A stretch of DNA of 15,655 nucleotides from Bacteroidales bacterium (lineage in GTDB: Bacteria; Bacteroidota; Bacteroidia; Bacteroidales; UBA7960), in NCBI GenBank assembly GCA_003557965.1, contig PWND01000320.1, forward strand, positions 1-15,655. Reading direction: 5' to 3'. How positions within the stretch are numbered: position 1 is the first letter of the stretch; every line of letters starts with the position of its first letter. Under the pieces are notes generated by a model. It was not told the origin of the DNA, did not search any database, and was given only the letters and a program-made list of their open reading frames with translations. Made by a program: the position numbers and the translations under genes. Shown one piece after another: positions 6,765 through 13,618 of this stretch.

Positions 6765-8399
6765 TTAATATTTTGCAACTATAGGCATTTTTCTGCCATA
6801 TCCAAATGCTTTTTTTGAAACTCTCAAAACAGGAGGTGTTTGATATCTCTTGTGCTCGCTGTAGTTTACGAGGCTTAAAACTTTTTCTACAGTTTTACTG
6901 CGAAATCCCCGGCTGATTATCTCACTTTTACCAATTTTTTCTTCTATGTATAGTTTTAGTATTTTATCTAATTCTTCATACTCCGGCAATGAATCAGAGT
7001 CTTTTTGGTTTGGCCGTAATTCAGCTGATGGTGGTTTATTTATTGTGTTTTCAGGGATTATTATTCCTTTTTTATTAATATAATTGGCCAATTCGTAAAT
7101 ATCTGTTTTATATACATCCCCTATTACTGAAAGGCCTCCGCACATATCACCGTATAATGTAGAATAACCTACAGCAGATTCACTTTTATTACTGGTATTA
7201 AGCAACATGTAACCAAATTTATTTGACAACCCCATAAGAATTATTGCTCTTGCCCTTGCCTGAAGATTTTCTTCTGCTGTTCCAAAACTTGTATTTATAA
7301 ACTTATGCTCTAAAGTTTTTAATAGTGTATTGTAAGTGTCAGTAATAGGTATAATATCATAAGGCGTATTAAGGTTTTCTGCCAGTTCTTTTGCATCATC
7401 TACTGAATGTTTTGAACTATAAGGGCCTGGCATAAGAATAGCCCAAACATTTTCAGCCCCAAGGGCATTTGCTGCTATTACTAATACTAATGCAGAATCA
7501 AGCCCGCCTGATAAACCAACTATTGCCTTTTTAAATCCTTGCTTATTAAAAAAGTCCTTTACACCCATGGTTAATGCATTATAGAGCAAGGAAGGCTTTT
7601 CAAGATTAGTGTTAGAAACAGGCTTGTCTTGCTTGTTGATTTCGGCTAAATCAATTACTGCAAAATCTTCTTCAAAATATTGTAGTTCATTAATAATCTC
7701 CCCGTCACTGCTAACACAAAGTGAGCCTCCATCAAACAACAATTCGGTATTAGCACCAACCTGGTTAACATTAATTAATGGAAGGCCATAGTTGGCAGCA
7801 TTGCCGGCCATCACTTTCTTTCGGTTTTTAATGTGCCCCAATGCAAAAGGAGATGCAGAAATGTTAATTATTAATTCAGGATTTTGCATTACTAACTTAT
7901 CCATTGGAGAGGAAACATAAAGAGGCCTTTCATTAATATTCCACAAATCTTCACAAATTGTTAAGGCAATTTCTTTGTTGCTGATTTTTATGGTTTCGAA
8001 GCTGTCTGCCGGTTGAAAATATCTGTACTCATCAAATATATCATAATCAGGCAGCAATCCCTTGCTATAAGAACTTACTATTTTTCCATCGTGCAAAACA
8101 AAAGCAGAGTTTAGCAGGCGTTTACCTTTAATTTCAGGGTTAAAAGAAGGTGCTCCAACTATGGCATGTATTTTATTGCAATGACTGGCAATATACTCAA
8201 CTTTTTCTTTACACCTGATAATAAAGTTGTCAAACTCCAGAAGGTCAGCAGGAGGGTATCCGCACACAGAAAGCTCTGAAAACACTACTAAATCAGCACC
8301 AAGTTTCTCAGCCGATTTTATCTTTTTAATAATTTTTTCAGCATTATATTCTAAATTTCCTATGTGATAATTTAACTGCGCAAGGGCTATTTCCATCAT
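6765..8399 (-). CDS. nadE: Glutamine-dependent NAD+ synthase
   Basis: This enzyme makes NAD+ from deamido-NAD+ using ATP and ammonia released from glutamine. The 544-residue protein has both parts. The N-terminal nitrilase-type glutaminase has its catalytic triad visible as E42 (FSELSVCGYPP), K113 (YSKGLLPDYD) and C149 (TICEDLW). The C-terminal synthetase has the PP-loop SGGLDS at 297-302, and LQARARAIILM, LLNTSNKSESAVGY and GDVYKTDIYELANYI downstream. The start may be ATG 8399 or the adjacent ATG 8396. A copy of a repeated element lies 58-140 bases upstream. The nadE to gldB neighbourhood is also known from flavobacteria, where nadE lies beside the gldB/gldC genes. Confidence 0.96.
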   Translation of the reverse strand: MMEIALAQLNYHIGNLEYNAEKIIKKIKSAEKLGADLVVFSELSVCGYPPADLLEFDNFIIRCKEKVEYIASHCNKIHAIVGAPSFNPEIKGKRLLNSAFVLHDGKIVSSYSKGLLPDYDIFDEYRYFQPADSFETIKISNKEIALTICEDLWNINERPLYVSSPMDKLVMQNPELIINISASPFALGHIKNRKKVMAGNAANYGLPLINVNQVGANTELLFDGGSLCVSSDGEIINELQYFEEDFAVIDLAEINKQDKPVSNTNLEKPSLLYNALTMGVKDFFNKQGFKKAIVGLSGGLDSALVLVIAANALGAENVWAILMPGPYSSKHSVDDAKELAENLNTPYDIIPITDTYNTLLKTLEHKFINTSFGTAEENLQARARAIILMGLSNKFGYMLLNTSNKSESAVGYSTLYGDMCGGLSVIGDVYKTDIYELANYINKKGIIIPENTINKPPSAELRPNQKDSDSLPEYEELDKILKLYIEEKIGKSEIISRGFRSKTVEKVLSLVNYSEHKRYQTPPVLRVSKKAFGYGRKMPIVAKY

Positions 8400-8457
8400 T
8401 ATAAATTATAGCGATTAAACTGTTTTATAATTATTTATGCATTCCGAACTTAACATT

Positions 8458-8540
8458 TTATGCTTTCATCACCTTGCAACCCTCATGCTTTATGCATACA
8501 ACCTGTTCATATTTAGCAGATGAGGATTTCATAATAGCAT
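8458..8540 (-). repeat. Copy 2 of the two-copy structured element, with an intact 24-codon micro-ORF
   Basis: On the minus strand, arms AATCCTCAT and ATGAGGGTT (plus-strand positions 8520-8528 and 8478-8486) pair over 9 bp with one U-G wobble in RNA, 33 bases apart, as in copy 1. An open frame runs from ATG 8532 to TAA 8458 and encodes 24 residues, beginning MKSSSAKYEQ and containing CIKHEGCK. Copy 1 has H-E-G and K-A at the same alignment positions. The element lies between the barrel gene and nadE, in the nadE leader. I do not recognise the peptide. Both a structured-RNA and a tiny-gene explanation remain possible. Confidence 0.5.
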
Positions 8541-8544
8541 ATTT

Positions 8545-9240
8545 TTAAAACATTACTCCAAAAGTAAGCTGAATATAGTTGGTTGTTATGCTGTGCTTAT
8601 CAACATTATCAGGTTTTGAAGTAATTAAATTAGTAAAACCATTATTATACTCTATTCCTATTATTATTGAGGCATTTTCTGCCAGTGAATACTCTATTGC
8701 CCCACCAATTATTAATGAAGCTCTTAAAAAGGCGATGTCGCTCTTTATGTCAGGGTCATTATCAATCCGCTCGTAATTGTCTGCAAAAAATTTATCTTCG
8801 CCTTTGGCACCAATATTAGCACCTAAACCAACTCCAAACTGGCCTAAGAATGTAGTATAGCCTATTTCATTAGTCAAAAGCTTCAATGTAAGAGGAATAT
8901 TCAAATACTGAAGATTATAAGACCTCCAGTGTGTAACCTCTACTTCATCATCATTAATAATTTCAGTACCTGGCATATTTACCTTCCCCCCAAAGTGTGA
9001 AATGAAAAGGCCTGAACCCACATAGTAATTTTCTGTAATACTAAAATCAGATATTAAACCGTATGAATATCCTAAAGAAACTCCATCATTTTCATAACTT
9101 CTTGTTTCAGGGCTTAAATAGCCTAAATTTGGAGAAAAGTGAAGTCCCAGCCGCAGCGGCTTGTTTTGCCTGTAAGACTGAGAGTAGGTGCTTGCAACTA
9201 AAAATATGATGGCTGCAAATGAAATAATTATTTTTTTCAT
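8545..9240 (-). CDS. Outer-membrane beta-barrel protein (PorT-like)
   Basis: The 231-residue protein begins with a signal peptide, MKKIIISFAAIIFLVASTYS, cleaved about residue 20. The remainder has alternating amphipathic strands ending in aromatic residues (RLGLHFSPNLGYL, SLGYSYGLISDFSITENYYVGSGLFIS, LQYLNIPLTLKLLTNEIGYTTFLGQFGVGLGANIGA), and a final strand ending in FGVMF, the C-terminal phenylalanine pattern of outer-membrane barrels. LQYLNIPLTLKL is characteristic of the PorT/outer-membrane beta-barrel family of Bacteroidetes. PorT itself takes part in type IX secretion, but family members are diverse, so a secretion role is only possible. It is divergent from gldB and upstream of nadE. 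Confidence 0.82.
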   Translation of the reverse strand: MKKIIISFAAIIFLVASTYSQSYRQNKPLRLGLHFSPNLGYLSPETRSYENDGVSLGYSYGLISDFSITENYYVGSGLFISHFGGKVNMPGTEIINDDEVEVTHWRSYNLQYLNIPLTLKLLTNEIGYTTFLGQFGVGLGANIGAKGEDKFFADNYERIDNDPDIKSDIAFLRASLIIGGAIEYSLAENASIIIGIEYNNGFTNLITSKPDNVDKHSITTNYIQLTFGVMF

Positions 9241-9274
9241 AATTTTGATTTTTAACTTATTTATTATAATTATG

Positions 9275-9282
9275 CAATAATA
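9275..9282 (-). promoter_or_regulatory. Possible -7 box for the barrel gene
   Basis: On the minus strand the bases read TATTATTG, 7 of 8 matches to TAnnTTTG, about 35 bases before the barrel start codon at 9240. It lies in the 103-base divergent region shared with gldB. No convincing -33 partner was found. Confidence 0.3.
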
Positions 9283-9343
9283 CTGAAAATTTTAATTGAT
9301 AAATAACGTTTTGTTTTATCTTTTGTTGTAAAATTACATTATT

Positions 9344-10354
9344 ATGAAAAGAATTATAAATGCATTAATAACTTTTATTTTACTGCCGGTAATAACTATT
9401 GTTATCACCTCCTGCTCCGACAGAAACCCTTTTGATGTTGATTTGTCTGATGTACCTGTTGATTCAATCAAGATCAGCAGGTATGAGAAAGCTTTGTTTG
9501 AGACAAATCCTTATGACATATTGAATGATCTTGAGCCTTATCTTGATGAATTTTCGTTTTTCCTTGGTGATGGATTGTTTACTGATGAAGGGCAGCAGCA
9601 ATTATTCGACTATGTAACTGATAATTTTTTGCAAGAATTATATCTTGATGTTATTGAAAAGTTTCCTGACTTGAGGTTTCTGGAAAATGAACTAACAGAA
9701 GCTTTCAGATATTACAGGTATTATTACCCTGAAGCTGATAACCCCAGGGTATATACTTATGTTTCAGGTATTGATTATATGATGCCGGTAAAGTTTGCTG
9801 AAAACCACTTAATTATTGGATTAGATATGTATTTGGGTAAGGATTACATTAATTACGAGAGAGCTGGAATTCCTGTTTTTAAAAGGCTTGGCTTTACTCC
9901 AAAACATATTTTGCGTGATGTAATGAGCGTTATGGCAGAGAAAAATATGGCTGACGATACAAAGGTCCCGGTTACTTTTTTGGACTATATGATTCATGAA
10001 GGAAAAATTCTGTACTTTCTTGACCTGATGCTTCCCAACGAACAAGACTCAATAAAAATTGCCTATACAGAAAATCAAATAAAATGGATGGAAGCTAATG
10101 CAAGGCTCGTATGGACATATTTTATTGATAATGATATGATATACTCAAAGGATCGTCATAAAATTAAACAGTTTATCAGCGATGCTCCTTTTACTGTTGT
10201 CTTTGGCCCCGGCTCTGCTCCCAGGCCTGGCATGTGGATTGGATGGCAAATCGTTAGGGAGTACATGAAAAAAAATCCTGAAGTAACAATTCAGGAACTG
10301 CTTGAAGAGAAAAACCCCCGTGAAATTCTTAACAGGGCATCATTCAGGCCCTGA
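9344..10354 (+). CDS. gldB: Gliding motility lipoprotein GldB
   Basis: The 336-residue protein has a lipoprotein signal with lipobox ITSC and acylated cysteine at residue 24, followed by SDRNPF. The body matches GldB: ISRYEKALFE, FPDLRFLENELTEAFRYYRYYYPEADNPRVYTYVSGIDY, LIIGLDMYLGKDYINYE, and a C-terminal PRPGMWIGWQIVREYMKKNPEVTIQELLEE. In flavobacteria GldB is needed for gliding and for stability of the GldJ/GldK gliding and secretion apparatus. It is also present in non-gliding Bacteroidetes, so motility cannot be concluded. The family is distantly related to DUF2268 proteases, but no HExxH zinc motif is seen here. The gene ends in TGA that overlaps the end of engB on the other strand. Confidence 0.93.
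   Translation: MKRIINALITFILLPVITIVITSCSDRNPFDVDLSDVPVDSIKISRYEKALFETNPYDILNDLEPYLDEFSFFLGDGLFTDEGQQQLFDYVTDNFLQELYLDVIEKFPDLRFLENELTEAFRYYRYYYPEADNPRVYTYVSGIDYMMPVKFAENHLIIGLDMYLGKDYINYERAGIPVFKRLGFTPKHILRDVMSVMAEKNMADDTKVPVTFLDYMIHEGKILYFLDLMLPNEQDSIKIAYTENQIKWMEANARLVWTYFIDNDMIYSKDRHKIKQFISDAPFTVVFGPGSAPRPGMWIGWQIVREYMKKNPEVTIQELLEEKNPREILNRASFRP
10333..10353. terminator. Hairpin at the gldB/engB convergent overlap
   Basis: CAGGGC (10333-10338) and GCCCTG (10348-10353) pair around a nine-base loop and lie across both stop codons. The stem is GC-rich compared with its surroundings. Neither side has a T-run, so it could be a bidirectional, weak or factor-dependent end point, or just a consequence of the two coding sequences. 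Confidence 0.3.
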
Positions 10355-10963
10355 CAATAACTGTTCTCTGTAAAGCTTGTTGTTGTCTTCTATTATTTGC
10401 AGTATTTCATCTTTTCCAAGCTTATTGGTACTGGAGGTTTTAATAATTTGTGGCAGTGGGTCCCAGCTTTCTGATAGTGTATTGCTGTATAAGGTAATGC
10501 TTTTGCTTACTTCTCCTTTCGACAATTTGTCAATTTTAGTAAATACTATTGTAAAAGGAATATGATTTTCACCCAGCCAGATTAAATACGCTAAGTCATT
10601 CTCAAGAGGCTTGTGACGAATGTCAATTAAAAAGAACAGGTTTATTAGGTTTTGCCTTTTCAAAAGATAATTTTTTATTAGCTTTTCCCACTTTTCCCTG
10701 GTTGTTTTCGAAATTTTCGCATAGCCAAAGCCTGGCAAATCAGCTAAATACCATGACCGGTTAATCAAAAAATGATTTATTAATCGTGTTTTCCCGGGAG
10801 TTGAAGAGGTTTTGGCAAGGGATTTTCGGCCTGTTAACATGTTTATTAACGATGATTTACCAACATTAGACCTGCCAAAAAATGCATATTCCGGGTATAT
10901 TGGCTTTGGACAGCCTGATAACTTTTCAGAACTTTTTATAAACTCTGCCTCTTTTATTAACAT
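10340..10963 (-). CDS. engB: Ribosome biogenesis GTPase EngB (YsxC/YihA)
   Basis: EngB is a small essential GTPase that acts in assembly of the large ribosomal subunit. The 207-residue protein has the ordered GTP-binding motifs: G1 GRSNVGKSS (30-38), G2 threonine in STPGKT (54-59), G3 DLPG (75-78), G4 TKID (142-145) and G5 TSS (176-178). FFGRSNVGKSSLINMLTGR is characteristic of the family. It is the last gene of a minus-strand group, starting 12 bases after the glsB-like stop, and its end overlaps gldB by 15 bases. Confidence 0.96.
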   Translation of the reverse strand: MLIKEAEFIKSSEKLSGCPKPIYPEYAFFGRSNVGKSSLINMLTGRKSLAKTSSTPGKTRLINHFLINRSWYLADLPGFGYAKISKTTREKWEKLIKNYLLKRQNLINLFFLIDIRHKPLENDLAYLIWLGENHIPFTIVFTKIDKLSKGEVSKSITLYSNTLSESWDPLPQIIKTSSTNKLGKDEILQIIEDNNKLYREQLLSGPE

Positions 10964-10975
10964 TTGAATCTATTA

Positions 10976-11890
10976 TCAATAGTTTACATGTCTTTCCTTC
11001 TTCTTATCATATATATCGGCAATTGTTACTAAAATTCCTGTTTCTTCAACACCGCCAAAGTCTTTATTGAAAACCGTACCAAATGTTTTCATACTGGGGC
11101 TTAAATTTATATATGAGTTAAATAATGGTGGGATATTCTCATTATAACTGCGAACCTCTTTTGATAGAATTTTATGATTTTTTTCAGCGCTTTCCCCGGT
11201 AAATAGCTTGTCAAAAGAAGAAGTGTCTGTTTTATAGCCTAATGGATTTTTCGGATATGCCAGTTTTTCATTGTCCGGGAAAAACTTATGCATGTAATAA
11301 AGTATCATATCCCTGGCAACAGGATTAAAACTGTCGTACATAGTCACTTTGCCATAAAAGTACTTCATTTCAGGGTTGTTTACAACCAGTGCTCCAAGCC
11401 CATCCCATAAATTATCAAGAGAATATAAACTTTTCCTGTTTTCTCTTACTCCCTGGTAATTTGGTTGTATAAATGAGCGCCCAAGCTCAATGGTGTATGG
11501 CAGATATTCATTAATAAATTTGTTAGAAAAATTAAAGAGCCCAGATGTTGCTATTTGGGGAACATTATTTTTTATAGGGGCATCTTTGCAAAGTATATAC
11601 CTGTAACCACCAATAATTTCCTTTTCTGAAGCGTCCCAAACAATAAGCTGCTGATAAGGAACTTCAGCTGTATCATAATTGTCAATATCACAGTCTTTAC
11701 CTGTTCCCCATCCTGCAGTACGGAATGAAACTTCACGCAAACGGCCTATTTCCCTCACGGTATTAGGTGAATCATGATAATTAACATCGTAAATCAGGTT
11801 GTCAGCGTTGTTTGTCTTTCGCAACAACTTATCTTTGGTTAATTCATTTATAATTAATTCTCTGTCAATCGGTTCTATTATGTTTTGCAT
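10976..11890 (-). CDS. glsB: N-acyltransferase of the glycine-lipid type (GlsB-like, OlsB/GNAT family)
   Basis: The 304-residue protein belongs to the OlsB-like GNAT acyltransferases, often mis-annotated as hemolysins. Conserved segments are IGRLREVSFR (48-57), the turn CDIDNYDTAEVPYQQLIVWD (67-86), EIIGGYRYI (91-99), TSGLFNF (115-121), ELGRSFIQPNYQG (135-147) and LDNLWDGLG (158-166). In Bacteroides, GlsB transfers a 3-hydroxy fatty acid to the glycine amino group as the first step of glycine lipid synthesis, and GlsA adds a second acyl chain. Its direct neighbour here is a GlsA-like acyltransferase, nine bases away, which supports this assignment. The exact amino-acid head group is not proven by sequence. 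Confidence 0.78.
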   Translation of the reverse strand: MQNIIEPIDRELIINELTKDKLLRKTNNADNLIYDVNYHDSPNTVREIGRLREVSFRTAGWGTGKDCDIDNYDTAEVPYQQLIVWDASEKEIIGGYRYILCKDAPIKNNVPQIATSGLFNFSNKFINEYLPYTIELGRSFIQPNYQGVRENRKSLYSLDNLWDGLGALVVNNPEMKYFYGKVTMYDSFNPVARDMILYYMHKFFPDNEKLAYPKNPLGYKTDTSSFDKLFTGESAEKNHKILSKEVRSYNENIPPLFNSYINLSPSMKTFGTVFNKDFGGVEETGILVTIADIYDKKKERHVNY

Positions 11891-11899
11891 ATCTTTCTG

Positions 11900-12796
11900 T
11901 TAATTGTTTTTTGGTTTTTCAGGTACTTTAAACTCATTATTACCTTCACCAGGCAAGCTATATACATGTTCTTTTATCATTTGTGCCCACTCCTGATGAG
12001 TATAATCTCTGCTAAACGTTGTGTGAGGTATGGGTTTGCCAAATGTTATTGTTATTTCTTTGCCCTTTTGCTTAAACATCTCATCAGGCAAAAGAAACAT
12101 TTCTAAATTTAATTTAATTCCAAAAAACTTTCTGACTCTGCCTAAGCGATAAAAAGCCTTGCTGTTTTCTCCATTAATGTGAACCGGTATAACATCCCTT
12201 TTATGCTGTATATCCTTAGAAATAAAACTCTTTTTCCACGGCAAATCCTTAATTACGCCTTTTTGCTTTCTTGATACTAAACCTGCCGGAAAAATTAAAA
12301 CTAACTGTTCAGAATCATATAAATCCTCTATTATTTTTATAACCTCTGAGGGATTACGGCCGTGCTTGTTTATTGGAATAAACAATTCTTTCAAGTTTAC
12401 TATTCCTAATAATAAATCGTTAACTAAAAACTTAAAATCTTTACGTACTTTCCCTAGTACATACATTAATGCCGTGCCATCCATCCCGCCTAACGGGTGA
12501 TTGGAGGCTATTATATATCTTCCTGAAGCAGGAATGTTTTCTGGATTTACAACTGAAATGTTTACAGCAAACTCCTCATTTAATATCACATCTAAAAAAT
12601 CATGGCCTGTTTTATCTTTATAAATATGAAGAGCATAATTTAATCTATCCTGATGCACCTTTCTCTCAAGATACCTTATTATAAATTTGGGAATAAATGG
12701 ATAAAATTTGCCCGCCTTCTTTTTAAACTCTCTGTCAATATTAATAAATTCTTCATACTTGACAGATTTGTCAATATACTTTGACCTCTCCTTCAT
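11900..12796 (-). CDS. glsA: O-acyltransferase of the PlsC type (GlsA-like)
   Basis: The 298-residue protein has the lysophospholipid acyltransferase fold: ASNHPLGGMDGTALMYVLG with the catalytic histidine at H100 and D106 (five residues between them rather than the textbook four), a second block FIPINKHGRNPSE (139-151), and IFPAGLVSRK (168-177) in place of the FPEG motif. A helix-rich N-terminal 75-residue region precedes the domain. Paired with the glsB-like gene it most likely adds an acyl chain to the hydroxyl of the N-acylated glycine intermediate at the inner membrane. As a lone protein it would be called a glycerol acyltransferase. A -7 box lies upstream at 12872-12879. Confidence 0.78.
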   Translation of the reverse strand: MKERSKYIDKSVKYEEFINIDREFKKKAGKFYPFIPKFIIRYLERKVHQDRLNYALHIYKDKTGHDFLDVILNEEFAVNISVVNPENIPASGRYIIASNHPLGGMDGTALMYVLGKVRKDFKFLVNDLLLGIVNLKELFIPINKHGRNPSEVIKIIEDLYDSEQLVLIFPAGLVSRKQKGVIKDLPWKKSFISKDIQHKRDVIPVHINGENSKAFYRLGRVRKFFGIKLNLEMFLLPDEMFKQKGKEITITFGKPIPHTTFSRDYTHQEWAQMIKEHVYSLPGEGNNEFKVPEKPKNN

Positions 12797-12822
12797 AGTA
12801 CTTTAATAATAAATTCCGATAA

Positions 12823-12846
12823 TCAATATTTTAAATAAAATATTGA
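12823..12846. promoter_or_regulatory. Perfect 11-bp palindrome in the glsA-like leader
   Basis: TCAATATTTTA (12823-12833) and TAAAATATTGA (12836-12846) are exact reverse complements around two bases. It lies 26-50 bases upstream of the glsA-like start, between the promoter-like -7 box and the start codon. It could be an operator or an mRNA 5' hairpin. No T-run follows on the minus strand, so it is not a terminator. Confidence 0.45.
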
Positions 12847-12871
12847 AAAATATTCCTTGCTTGCTAAAAAA

Positions 12872-12879
12872 CAAAGATA
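12872..12879 (-). promoter_or_regulatory. Bacteroidetes-type -7 box for the glsA-glsB-engB operon
   Basis: On the minus strand the sequence reads TATCTTTG, a perfect TAnnTTTG match, 76 bases before the glsA-like start codon. No clear -33 TTTG is seen at the usual distance. A transcript from here would carry the 12823-12846 palindrome in its leader. Confidence 0.5.
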
Positions 12880-13088
12880 GTGATTATTTGATTATTTTTT
12901 TTGTTAAGGCTATTCTTTTGTCATTTTTTTATAGTAAAAATCTATAAATAAATGAAAATAAGCTAAATGTGACTTTTTAATTTGATAAATATTTCACAAA
13001 TAACATCACCTAAGTGTCACTAAATCAAGCAATAAGCATGTAAGAATCTTAAATTGTTTCATTTTTATTAAAAAAAGTTATTAACAAT
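12880..13088. other. AT-rich divergent intergenic region between the glsA-like gene and mraZ
   Basis: The whole gap between the two divergent starts is 362 bases (12797-13158). This part is very AT-rich with no coding frame of note on either strand and no homology I can recognise. The landmarks of the gap are listed separately: the palindrome at 12823, the -7 box at 12872 and the repeats from 13089. Confidence 0.6.
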
Positions 13089-13118
13089 GTGGTAAAAAGT
13101 GGTAAAAAGTGGTAAAAT
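13089..13118 (+). promoter_or_regulatory. Three tandem 10-bp repeats upstream of mraZ (probable MraZ operator)
   Basis: GTGGTAAAAA is repeated at 13089 and 13099, and as GTGGTAAAAT at 13109, exactly one helical turn apart, 41-70 bases before the mraZ start at 13159. MraZ proteins bind short G-rich direct repeats spaced about ten bases before their own gene (TGGGN repeats in E. coli, AAAGTG-type repeats in Mycoplasma). The A-tract plus GTGG repeat here resembles the latter. The location and spacing make an autoregulatory operator likely. The dcw promoter should lie within or next to it. Confidence 0.7.
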
Positions 13119-13158
13119 TTTGCTTATTTTAGCAACTTAAAATGAATTGTGTAAAATA

Positions 13159-13617
13159 ATGACAAATCTTATAGGAGAATTTGACTGCAAGCTGGACTCA
13201 AAATCCAGATTGGCTTTGCCTTCCGGCCTGAAAAAGCAACTGGCTGGAGATGAGCAATATAGGTTTGTTATTAACCGGGGGTTTGAAAAAAATCTTGCAA
13301 TATATACAGAAAAAGAGTGGAACAGAATTACAAAAGAGATAAACTCTTTAAATCTTTATAATAAAAAGAACAGGGAGTTTGTAAGATATTTTTACAGGGG
13401 TGCAACGTAGGTAATTGCCGATTCGGCATCACGGGTATTAATTCCAAGGCATTTGCATGAGTATGCAGGAATTGATAAAGAAGTTGTATTAATAGCTTAT
13501 GGCAAGAGAATTGAAATATGGTCAAAAGAGATTTATGAAGATATGCTGAATAAAGAGCCGGAAGATTTTTCAAGTCTTGCTGAAGAAGTTATGGGTAGAA
13601 TTGATAATGCTGATTAA
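13159..13617 (+). pseudogene. mraZ: mraZ, interrupted by an in-frame TAG at codon 84
   Basis: MraZ is the transcriptional repressor at the head of the dcw cluster, built from two AbrB-like half-domains that assemble into rings. The first half is seen as MTNLIGEFDCKLDSKSRLALP. Residues 79-83 read YRGAT, followed by TAG at 13408-13410. The same frame then continues VIADSASRVLIPRHLHEYAG and IDKEVVLIAYGKRIEIWSKE to a normal TAA at 13615-13617, for a total of 152 codons, the usual length. The second half carries the second D-x-x-x-R-x-L-I-P motif. No frameshift is involved. Homologues usually have a glutamate, lysine or glutamine near this position, each one base from TAG. If terminated, the 83-residue product lacks the second DNA-binding half. 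ATG 13159 is preferred over TTG 13147. Confidence 0.85.
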
Positions 13618-13618
13618 T

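Noticed and set aside
9300..9343. gldB promoter with -7 box in TATCTTTTG
   Set aside because: It has one base too many between TA and TTTG and no partner -33 box that I could place, so it was not listed as a feature.
9344..10354. Metalloprotease activity for GldB
   Set aside because: The family is distantly related to DUF2268 proteases, but no HExxH motif is present in this protein.
12002..12106. Plus-strand open frame antisense to the glsA-like gene
   Set aside because: It is a reverse-strand shadow rich in Phe, Leu and Cys, with no domain or plausible start context.
13089..13118. Start of a CRISPR array or replication iterons
   Set aside because: The units are only ten bases, abut each other without spacers, and number three. 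Their position just before mraZ fits an operator better.
13328..13573. Minus-strand open frame of 81 codons across the mraZ break
   Set aside because: It is a shadow of the mraZ coding sequence, has no family resemblance, and the plus-strand frame has clear MraZ homology on both sides.
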